From positions 1-41,546 of the IMG/VR virus record IMGVR_UViG_3300036832_000168: a stretch of DNA of 41,546 bases. The stretch is one strand, 5' to 3'. This DNA comes from a virus. Positions 14,586 to 20,743 of the stretch are shown piece after piece. The notes below the pieces were generated by a model that was not told where the DNA came from, did not search any database, and saw only the letters and a program-made list of their open reading frames with translations. Positions within the stretch are counted from its first letter, which is position 1; each line of letters starts with the position of its first letter. The position numbers and the translations under genes were made by a program.

Positions 14586-14828
14586 ATGACCGCAGTAACT
14601 GATGAGGAAGTGATATACGTTCCCCATCCGGACGATATGGACCGGGAAACGTTTATTAAGCACGTAACCGCAAGACACGCGGACTCAATGCCGGACGGAT
14701 TCGACCTATCGGCCGACCGGATGACGGACTACGTAGAGGACTGCTGGCGTCGGTTCCACGAGCGGCTCCACCGTCTCCGCACTCCAACTCATGACAGGTA
14801 CGAACACGATCATCGGCTCCCGCTATGA
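14586..14828 (+). CDS. Hypothetical protein, 80 aa
   Basis: I chose ATG 14586, preceded by GAAGGCGAGCGG, within a longer open frame that starts inside the polymerase. The product is acidic at first (VTDEEVIYVPHPDDMDRETF) and then has a His/Arg-rich helical segment (DYVEDCWRRFHERLHRLRTPTHDRYEHDH). Its stop overlaps the next ATG. Similar short acidic-to-basic proteins are widespread in actinophages without assigned function. Confidence 0.65.
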   Translation: MTAVTDEEVIYVPHPDDMDRETFIKHVTARHADSMPDGFDLSADRMTDYVEDCWRRFHERLHRLRTPTHDRYEHDHRLPL

Positions 14829-15079
14829 GCGCTGAAGAAGACCAGGCCCTAGAGCGGCTAGCCGCGAGCTACAAGGCGCAGCGGGAAGACGGCGACCCTA
14901 ACCGGACAGAGTACGGATTCATGGTCATCCTTACCTGCCCTAACACGATGAGCCAGGCTGACGTAGAGCAGGACCTGAAGAACTCAATTGAATTCGGGAA
15001 CCCGCTCGTGGCGATAATGTACAACGTCCGGGCTCCGCGCTCCGTAGAGGTGGCCACGCCCCAGGGCGGAAAGCTCTAG
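14825..15079 (+). CDS. Hypothetical protein, 84 aa; last gene of the rightward operon
   Basis: The ATG overlaps the preceding stop by 4 bases. The product starts with a charged helix (EEDQALERLAASYKAQRE), then has strand-like segments (YGFMVILTCPNTMS; PLVAIMYNVRAPRSVEVAT) around a helix (ADVEQDLKNSIEF), a plausible ferredoxin-like alpha/beta fold. The function is unknown. It is followed by a strong hairpin terminator. Confidence 0.68.
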   Translation: MSAEEDQALERLAASYKAQREDGDPNRTEYGFMVILTCPNTMSQADVEQDLKNSIEFGNPLVAIMYNVRAPRSVEVATPQGGKL

Positions 15080-15091
15080 GAAGCCTTCTAA

Positions 15092-15144
15092 GCCGTCCGG
15101 GCTCCGTACCCTTATCCGGTACCGTACGGAGCCCGGAAAGCGGC
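15092..15144. terminator. Bidirectional hairpin terminator between convergent operons
   Basis: A perfect 13-bp inverted repeat, CCGGGCTCCGTAC at 15097-15109 and GTACGGAGCCCGG at 15124-15136, has a 14-base loop. GCCG (15092-15095) and CGGC (15141-15144) can extend it around a short bulge. It is symmetric, so it can stop transcription from both the early (+) and late (-) operons. A smaller GTCCG/CGGAC hairpin follows at 15159-15174. Confidence 0.8.
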
Positions 15145-15219
15145 TCTCGCTCGCTCTCGTCCGCGCTCACGGACTGGACCGGCCGGGCTCGCCGTCCGGG
15201 AACGTCCGGGAGCGCTGTT

Positions 15220-15891
15220 CTAGCGGCCAGGCCTGCTCAGAGGCTCCGGGACGAGCGGGTCAGATCCGGCCGTCGCGCGGCTCACCATCGCGTCATAGAC
15301 CGGAGTGCTACGACCTCCGGGCTTAACCCATACGCCACGGAACGGCCTCCGGTAGTAGCAGGCCCAGTCGCGCGGCTTGACGGCTGCGAACGCCGACATC
15401 AGGACGGCTCCGGGACGCATCATCTCCATTACGCCCAGTTCCCAGGCAATCTCTACCGCATCCGGGGCAACCGTATCGGCCTCATCTGATTTGAACGGCC
15501 GGGCCATATAGACGATATCCGCATCGCCCCATGGAGGGACTTCTGTGCGGAAGTCCATCTGATGAGTCAAGACGTTAAGCTTTTGTGCCTGATAGATATA
15601 ATCCGGGTTTATCTCATAGCCGATCGCGGTCATATCGAAGTGATACTGTGCGACATAGAGCTTTGTTCCTATCCCGGAACCAGCCTCCATGAAGATGAGG
15701 CGACGGAGGCCGTCCATCGCCGCGCTCCGCGCGACCACTAGCATCCGCGCGAATTCCTGAAGCTCCAGGGGGCTCCATCGCCATAGTTCTGGGTCCGGGT
15801 CAGTCGTCTCCCGCTCGCGGGCTAGCTGGGCCATTTCCAGCTTCGCTAGCTCTGCGAGCGAGAGCGACTGGAAGTCGCCGTCAGGATTCAA
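15220..15891 (-). CDS. SAM-methyltransferase-like protein with a capsid-like C-terminal peptide
   Basis: This is the last gene of the leftward late operon (223 aa). It starts with TTG at 15891, inside the end of the preceding gene. The N-terminal 60 residues are helical and charged. A Rossmann-type core follows: FMEAGSGIGTKLYVAQ (about 88-103, a glycine-rich SAM loop), TAIGYEINPDYIYQA with an acidic residue ending the second strand, then ADIVYMARPF. No catalytic motif for a DNA methylase (DPPY/NPPY) is seen, so the substrate is unknown. The C-terminus is odd: residues 209-218 read GSDPLVPEPL, identical to residues 14-23 of the major capsid protein at 27120-28355. Confidence 0.7.
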   Translation of the reverse strand: MNPDGDFQSLSLAELAKLEMAQLARERETTDPDPELWRWSPLELQEFARMLVVARSAAMDGLRRLIFMEAGSGIGTKLYVAQYHFDMTAIGYEINPDYIYQAQKLNVLTHQMDFRTEVPPWGDADIVYMARPFKSDEADTVAPDAVEIAWELGVMEMMRPGAVLMSAFAAVKPRDWACYYRRPFRGVWVKPGGRSTPVYDAMVSRATAGSDPLVPEPLSRPGR

Positions 15892-16039
15892 CGGTAACGT
15901 CTCCCACCGTCACATTGACCTCATCGCCGGAGGACTGGTCCACGTAGGTAATCCCTCCGGAGTTGCGGATGTCTTCGGCCGTCCGCTCTGCGGCCTCCCG
16001 GCTCTCAAAGTTCTGGAGCCGTACGAGGATATCAGTCAT
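15881..16039 (-). CDS. Small hypothetical protein, 52 aa
   Basis: The ATG at 16039 overlaps the preceding stop (ATGA). The product MTDILVRLQNFESREAAERT... has a helix followed by a strand-rich tail (GGITYVDQSSGDEVNVTVGDVTVES), an arrangement like a small ferredoxin-type or DprA-winged fold. It overlaps the TTG start of the methyltransferase-like gene by 11 bases. The function is unknown. Confidence 0.6.
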   Translation of the reverse strand: MTDILVRLQNFESREAAERTAEDIRNSGGITYVDQSSGDEVNVTVGDVTVES

Positions 16040-16215
16040 GACGGCACCCGGCAGCTGACAGGTATGGGCCTGGCGTACCGGAACATGGACCGGAGGAAGC
16101 GCTTGTCACCCACGCTGAGCAGCGGGTCGGCTTCCACCTCCCATTCCCTGTACTCGCGCTCGCCTAGCGTATCGATGACGATGATTGTGCCGTCATCGTT
16201 CGGCCACACAGTCAT
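16036..16215 (-). CDS. Small hypothetical protein, 59 aa
   Basis: Starts at ATG 16215 just after the stop of the zinc-finger-like gene (TAACCATG). The product MTVWPNDDGTIIVIDTLGERE... has a beta-hairpin-like N-terminal part and a basic second half (GDKRFLRSMFRYARPIPVSCR). It is coupled to the next gene by an ATGA overlap. There is no recognised family. Confidence 0.6.
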   Translation of the reverse strand: MTVWPNDDGTIIVIDTLGEREYREWEVEADPLLSVGDKRFLRSMFRYARPIPVSCRVPS

Positions 16216-16217
16216 GG

Positions 16218-16427
16218 TTACCTCGACTTGGGGCCTGAGCCGCCCTGGCCCAGTGCCTCGTGGAGGCCCATGTGGCCGTCCAGGCCGTCCTCCGCGACAA
16301 GCGCGGAACAGGTCTTGCAGACCTGGGCGCGGGCCTGGAGGTCTTCGCCGCCACCCTCCTGGTCGGTGTAGGCATAGACGGTGACGTAGCTGCCGCTGCG
16401 CGGAGGCTCTGGCACTGAGATAGTCAT
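16218..16427 (-). CDS. Small C2H2 zinc-finger-like protein, 69 aa
   Basis: The ATG at 16427 is preceded by AGGAGGAAAAAG, an excellent ribosome-binding site; the longer open frame from 16679 runs inside the endolysin gene and is not needed. The product has a strand-rich N-terminus (GSYVTVYAYTDQEGGGED) and then VCKTCSALVAEDGLDGHMGLH, which spaces Cys-x2-Cys-x11-His-x3-His like a C2H2 finger. A Gly/Ser tail follows. It lies directly after the endolysin in the late operon. Its role is unknown; DNA or protein binding is plausible. Confidence 0.68.
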   Translation of the reverse strand: MTISVPEPPRSGSYVTVYAYTDQEGGGEDLQARAQVCKTCSALVAEDGLDGHMGLHEALGQGGSGPKSR

Positions 16428-16461
16428 TCTTTTTCCTCCTGTTGTTTTCCTTCGGGTTACT

Positions 16462-17265
16462 TCAGAATCCGAGCTTGGTCCAGCCCCATGTGGTGCTGGG
16501 CGGGGTGAGCTGGTACTCGCAGGTGTCACCACCCTCATTGTCGTAATCGATGAAGATCCGGTCGTCGCCGTCCACAGCGATTGAGAGGCCGGTCTTGGCC
16601 TTGGAATTCGGGTCGATAACGCCGTATGATCCACCAGGCGGCATGTACTTGATTTGGCCGGCGCTGTTGATCCTGGCACGGTGCGGACGGTTCTGGCTGT
16701 CGAACGCTACTGCTGCGGTCATCATTCCTCCTGACGTAGCTGGTGGTGCGGGGCTTCCGCCTGCCTTGGCTCGCTTGATAACCTCGTCCATCGGGAAGTT
16801 ACCACAGTCGACGTGGCCGGAGCCCCAGGCTCCGAAGTTGACGTGTTCGCAGATTCCACGGACATCCGGATTCTGCGCCTGGGAATCATTCAGGAGCGTC
16901 CACGGTACGTTGTACTTATCGACACAGTAGCGGATCCATTCCGCTGCGTTGTCGAGTAGGATGCCCTTGGAGTTGAGCCAGGTATCCCGGCTCCACGAGG
17001 AATAGGAGCACATCTCCAGGGAAAGGCAGTACGGATTTGCATTCCCCTGAGTCCATGCCTTGTAGTTCTCATAGACGTACGCGCCGAATACACCACGCTC
17101 ATAGTTATCCGCACCGTGATGACTAGAGCACCCGGCCGACGGATTCTGGAACCACGCGCCAAGATCGCGGATCTTCATCGCGCCTTCGGTCGTATGGAGC
17201 ACGATCTTGTTGTATCCGCTCCGGGAAGTCGAGTAATGCGGCGATGGGATCCATACTTCTTTCAT
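16462..17265 (-). CDS. Endolysin: N-acetylmuramoyl-L-alanine amidase (Amidase_2) with C-terminal beta domain
   Basis: The enzyme cuts the amide bond between muramic acid and the peptide stem to lyse the host. The Amidase_2 fold spans about residues 1-170. The zinc ligand His24 lies in KIVLHTTEG, the catalytic strand in PYCLSLEMCS, and the second metal region in ICEHVNFGAWGSGHVDCGNFP with the typical HxDxG..FP ending. A Pro/Gly/Ala linker (AGGSPAPPATSGGMM) leads to a C-terminal domain of about 90 residues rich in strands (HRARINSAGQIKYM, TGLSIAVDGDDRIFI), probably for cell-wall binding. There is no signal peptide, so export would need a holin. The start overlaps the preceding stop (ATGA). Confidence 0.9.
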   Translation of the reverse strand: MKEVWIPSPHYSTSRSGYNKIVLHTTEGAMKIRDLGAWFQNPSAGCSSHHGADNYERGVFGAYVYENYKAWTQGNANPYCLSLEMCSYSSWSRDTWLNSKGILLDNAAEWIRYCVDKYNVPWTLLNDSQAQNPDVRGICEHVNFGAWGSGHVDCGNFPMDEVIKRAKAGGSPAPPATSGGMMTAAVAFDSQNRPHRARINSAGQIKYMPPGGSYGVIDPNSKAKTGLSIAVDGDDRIFIDYDNEGGDTCEYQLTPPSTTWGWTKLGF

Positions 17266-17549
17266 TCGTCGCCACCTCGCTCGTCCCGGCTCCGGTCATA
17301 CCCACGGCCGTCCAGGAAGTCCCTATACAGCCGTAGCCGCTCGCGAGCCTCCGGGGGCATACCGTCCTCGTCCCGGAAGCCCCAGGGCTCCCTGCCTTCC
17401 TCTCCGGACTCCGGAGTGGGGCCTGGAAGCTCCAGCTCTATTTCGCCGCGCTCCAGCTCAGCCAGATCGAATTCCTCCCCTGACCTGACCAGCCTCCGGC
17501 GAGGATGCCGTAGCCGTTCCCCCAGATGACGCTCAGGCTTAGATACCAT
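17262..17549 (-). CDS. Charged hypothetical protein, 95 aa
   Basis: This protein is very rich in Arg, Glu, Asp, Gly and Pro (LGERLRHPRRRLVRSGEEFDLAELERGEIELELPGP..., ending RGYDRSRDERGGDE) and probably disordered apart from short helices. The ATG at 17549 is preceded by GGAGGTG. It lies between the small membrane protein and the endolysin, so it might be a lysis-cassette or tail-associated accessory protein. No family is recognised. Confidence 0.65.
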   Translation of the reverse strand: MVSKPERHLGERLRHPRRRLVRSGEEFDLAELERGEIELELPGPTPESGEEGREPWGFRDEDGMPPEARERLRLYRDFLDGRGYDRSRDERGGDE

Positions 17550-17578
17550 TGTTCACCTCCTGCGGATAGCTTACTCCA

Positions 17579-17689
17579 TTACTTATGTTCATCCTTTTTA
17601 CTGCCCCACCGGCCATGCCAGCGAATATGTATATACAAAACAGCAAGCGCGAGGCCGCCAAGAATCGTATCTACATACGCCCAGATCAT
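17579..17689 (-). CDS. Small membrane protein, 36 aa; holin candidate
   Basis: Starts at ATG 17689 right after AGGAGGAAA. The product has one transmembrane helix (WAYVDTILGGLALAVLYIHI) and a strongly basic tail (RWHGRWGSKKDEHK) that would stay in the cytoplasm. Its position between the last tail gene and the endolysin, and its size, fit a minimal holin or pinholin-like protein. A single span is unusual for a classical holin, and no other multi-span protein is found in the late operon. The frame upstream to 17812 lies inside the tail gene. Confidence 0.6.
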   Translation of the reverse strand: MIWAYVDTILGGLALAVLYIHIRWHGRWGSKKDEHK

Positions 17690-17696
17690 TTTCCTC

Positions 17697-18545
17697 CTAT
17701 GACGGTATGAGCCCGTTATAGCCCTGCAGGGGGAAGAATCCATTGATCCGTATGACTGCGCCGTTAAGGCTAGGCGAGATACCCGCGACAGAAAGCCCAC
17801 CGCTAGCCCCAACGAATAGGCGAGGGAACCCGGTCGTGGTATCGGTGGATGCCGTGCCGGTTAGCTGCGCGACCGGCCACGAACAGCTTTGTGAAGGCCG
17901 GTATGCCGACGGGAACTGATAGAAGTCGATGCCATTATAGGAGCCCGACCCAGGCAGCTGAATCGAGCCTGCGACCAGTACAATCCCGTTAACGTCATCG
18001 AACCGCCATTGCGGCGGGAATTCACCGGCTACCGTCCCGACGTAGCTTCCGGTCAGCGGCCGCATATCATTCCACTGCTGCCTGGTGAAATCACGCTCAT
18101 CTACGAGCGTCGTCAGTCCTCCGGCCGATGTTGAGAGCCAGTTAGATACCGTTATGTCATAGATCCCGGTAGGGGTCTGGGTAATGGGCGGGATAACCGG
18201 CGAGCCCGAAGGCGTTCCAGTAATTACGACAGGCTGGACGACTGTAGGCGAGGTAGTTGCGCCGCGAGTTAGCCGAAGGACAAGCCGGTCTATCCGGTTC
18301 TGCGCCGACGCGGCCGGGATAGGTGTGCTTACCGGAGCGTCGCAGCGCCACAACTGGCCCTTGATGACTGCCTGTCCGCTCGCGATTACCGCATTCCGGC
18401 CTCCAGTATCGAGTGATGGAGCCATCGCATTCGTATTTGCCGGATCAATACCGTCGCGGCAGCCAAGCGAGGAAAGAAGCGATTCCCAGTCACTTGTCGT
18501 AGATAGCTGATTAAAGGCACTAGGCCGTGCGTCGTAAACCGCCAT
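17697..18545 (-). CDS. Minor tail / baseplate appendage protein, possible receptor-binding protein
   Basis: The 282-residue product begins MAVYDARPSAFNQLSTTSDWESLL, an N-terminal region commonly seen in actinophage tail-tip proteins. A globular segment with NRIDRLVLRLTRG follows, and the linker is Pro/Thr/Ser-rich (SPTVVQPVVITGTPSGSPVIPP). The C-terminal part is beta-rich (FPPQWRFDDVNGIVLVAGSIQLPGSG..., YQFPSAYRP), typical of fibre-like or jelly-roll head domains. As the last large structural gene before the lysis genes, it is the best candidate for receptor binding. No enzymatic motif is seen. Confidence 0.72.
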   Translation of the reverse strand: MAVYDARPSAFNQLSTTSDWESLLSSLGCRDGIDPANTNAMAPSLDTGGRNAVIASGQAVIKGQLWRCDAPVSTPIPAASAQNRIDRLVLRLTRGATTSPTVVQPVVITGTPSGSPVIPPITQTPTGIYDITVSNWLSTSAGGLTTLVDERDFTRQQWNDMRPLTGSYVGTVAGEFPPQWRFDDVNGIVLVAGSIQLPGSGSYNGIDFYQFPSAYRPSQSCSWPVAQLTGTASTDTTTGFPRLFVGASGGLSVAGISPSLNGAVIRINGFFPLQGYNGLIPS

Positions 18546-18551
18546 GATTCC

Positions 18552-19841
18552 TCACTTAGTCGCGAGCTTCTTTTCCAGCGCACGAATTCGCGCGCTTAGC
18601 TGTCCGATAATCTTCTGGTCCGTTGCGGTCGCATTCGCATTCTGCCCGACCGTTGGGGTTACCGCGAGAGCCGGAGTCTGTGCCGGGTCGGCTGTAAACT
18701 GGACTCCGGTAATAACGTCTGAATAGACGGAGCCCGGACGGACCTCTATGGTAACTATGTCGCCAAGGTAGTAATCCCGGCCGAACGTCAGGAAAGGCGT
18801 CTCCGCGAGCGTAGCCGTTAGGGTCGGCCCGGCCGCTCCGCTAAGGACTGCCTGCTGAGCAGTAGCATTGAGATTAGCAACTACTGTCTCAGAAGATGAG
18901 TCATTGAATACTTCTGTCTTATTATACTGAGTCGTGCCGCTCGCTGTCTGCTGAATAAAGTTTGTACCGGAGCCCTGGACCAGAGCATCAGTACAGGTTG
19001 GGTCGGTTAGCGAAAACTGGATGTTAGTCAGGTTGCCTAGGTCACGGGAGAACCAGGCCTTGCCGGAGAGGTCGCGCGGAACGTAGGTATCAAAGACGAG
19101 GCCGTGAGTCGCGGGATTACGGACGAGCGACACTCCCATCGCATTCCCGGAGCCTCCAGAGGCGATTAGAGCCCGGATAACGTCCATAAGGTTAAGATCT
19201 ACCCCAGAGCCGAATTTAGCCGTGTAGGAGACGCTAGGACCGCGTGCAAGGTCGGTTCCTAGCGTTAGCCCGGTTAGCCTCCGGCTCGCGAGCGCGGCCG
19301 GTCCAACATTGTTGTTTACATAGTGCTTTATTGCGGACTCTAGCTTCATAGCCGATACGGCATCGGTTCCTGCGGCCGTCTGGGCCGACCACGCGGCGCT
19401 GGGCGTAGGATACACAATCCGGTTCGCGATGAGACCTAGGTAGTCGGCTCCCGAGAGAGTAATGAACGGGCCGTTATAGGTCCCGGAGCCTACTGCGCCC
19501 GGAACAGAATCGACATAGCCCGGCACCTCGCATTTGCCGCCAAAGGTAAAAAGCCCGCGCCAGTTAATATTGACAAAGAAGTCGCCGGCCATAATGATGT
19601 TCCAGAGGAAGTCAGAATACGGGACCGTCATCGACCACGAGCCAACCGCATTGTAATAGAGCTGGGCCGTTAGGCTAACGAACTGGACCGGGCCCTGGCT
19701 TACAAGGTTCTTATCTATGATCTCAACCCAGACATAATCCTGCGAGCCCGCTCCGGGAGGAACGTACGCGGCCGGTGGATTCAGGGACCCACTAGCCTGG
19801 ACGGTATTCACCGTCCATGCGTTAACGCTTAGAATTGCCAT
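18552..19841 (-). CDS. Minor tail protein, ReqiPepy6 Gp37-like (tail-tip hub)
   Basis: This 429-residue protein follows the distal tail gene with a TAATG-type overlap. It shows the layout of the Gp37-like family of siphoviruses: an N-terminal beta domain (SQDYVWVEIIDKNLVSQGPVQFVSLTAQLYYN), a TVPYSDFLWNIIMAGDFFVNINWRGLFTFGGKCEVPG segment, then ITLSGADYLGLIANRIVYP. A helical bundle (AVSAMKLESAIKHYVNNN) and a long beta-rich C-terminal half follow. The last 20 residues form a coiled coil (KIIGQLSARIRALEKKLA), probably for trimerisation. It likely forms the central tail hub. Confidence 0.78.
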   Translation of the reverse strand: MAILSVNAWTVNTVQASGSLNPPAAYVPPGAGSQDYVWVEIIDKNLVSQGPVQFVSLTAQLYYNAVGSWSMTVPYSDFLWNIIMAGDFFVNINWRGLFTFGGKCEVPGYVDSVPGAVGSGTYNGPFITLSGADYLGLIANRIVYPTPSAAWSAQTAAGTDAVSAMKLESAIKHYVNNNVGPAALASRRLTGLTLGTDLARGPSVSYTAKFGSGVDLNLMDVIRALIASGGSGNAMGVSLVRNPATHGLVFDTYVPRDLSGKAWFSRDLGNLTNIQFSLTDPTCTDALVQGSGTNFIQQTASGTTQYNKTEVFNDSSSETVVANLNATAQQAVLSGAAGPTLTATLAETPFLTFGRDYYLGDIVTIEVRPGSVYSDVITGVQFTADPAQTPALAVTPTVGQNANATATDQKIIGQLSARIRALEKKLATK

Positions 19842-20743
19842 TACGCTCTATTCCACCTATTGGTCCAGGTGACCTGAACGGCCGTCGCGGAGGAAGCTCC
19901 GGCCATCGATATGCTGATAACATTGTCTCCAGCCATTAGCGGCCATAGATTCCGGATAGAAGTCCCAAGGACGAGCTGATCCCATATGTTTGCGGAAGTC
20001 GTTAGGTTGACCGCGTACTGGCCTCCGGGCTTTGTTGTTACCTGGACTACGTTCCCGGCCGGAACCGGGGCATTCAGCGACCACTGCTTGTTAGTGGTAA
20101 GATTCTTGAATGTTGGCGTACCGGGCCCAGTAATCGTCCACGTCGGATACGCGAGAGCGTTTCCATTGTTTGTGATAACCGCGTTGCCAAGAATGGTGCC
20201 GCTACTAAGCGGAATCGGCAGCAGCGGGAGGATTCCGGCCGCTATGTTCTGGGTATAGATAAGCGTTTGCTGAACTAGGTCAGACCAGTACGGGTCCGGA
20301 GTCTGAAGCACAATGGAGTAGACCGTTAGGTTATTGATCCCGACTTCCGGAGTATTAAGCCCACTAGTCGTAAAGACCTGGATCTGCCGGGTTGTACCGT
20401 CCGGCCTCTGGATCTGAAGCGAGGCTGCACGGGGAATCTCATTACGCCTATTGTAGAAAGCCCGGACTATCCGGTCCAGAAGAGCGTAATAATCATCCTC
20501 GCTATCCGAGAGCGGCCGGCCAACAATAATGGCAATCGCGATAGAGCCCGGCTGTGGGATATAGAAATTTGGTATAGCCGTTCCATCAAGTAGCGGAATC
20601 GTCTGGAGCACGACCGGGAATCCCTCGATTCCGGCAATAGCGGCACAGGCATATCCTCCCGCCATAGAGATATCGCTAAGGTTCCAGTTAATTCCGTCCG
20701 GGTCAACATAGGTAATCTGGAGCGGAGTTGGCGACACACTCAT
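19841..20743 (-). CDS. Distal tail protein (Dit-like)
   Basis: I chose the ATG at 20743, which shares a base with the tape-measure stop (TAATG) and follows GGAGG; the longer open frame to 20962 lies in the tape-measure gene. The 300-residue product has the order expected of siphovirus distal tail proteins: an N-terminal beta domain with WNLSDISMAGGYACAAIAGIEGFPVV, then LSDSEDDYYALLDRIVRAFY and RTIQVFTTSGLNTPEVGIN-like strands. A C-terminal galectin-like region follows (VITNNGNALAYPTWTITGPGTPTFKNLT). It connects the tail tube to the tip. Confidence 0.83.
   Translation of the reverse strand: MSVSPTPLQITYVDPDGINWNLSDISMAGGYACAAIAGIEGFPVVLQTIPLLDGTAIPNFYIPQPGSIAIAIIVGRPLSDSEDDYYALLDRIVRAFYNRRNEIPRAASLQIQRPDGTTRQIQVFTTSGLNTPEVGINNLTVYSIVLQTPDPYWSDLVQQTLIYTQNIAAGILPLLPIPLSSGTILGNAVITNNGNALAYPTWTITGPGTPTFKNLTTNKQWSLNAPVPAGNVVQVTTKPGGQYAVNLTTSANIWDQLVLGTSIRNLWPLMAGDNVISISMAGASSATAVQVTWTNRWNRA

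Noticed and set aside
15170-15219. Additional gene in the convergent spacer
   Set aside because: The short frames across it are shadows with no start signal; the stretch holds hairpins only.
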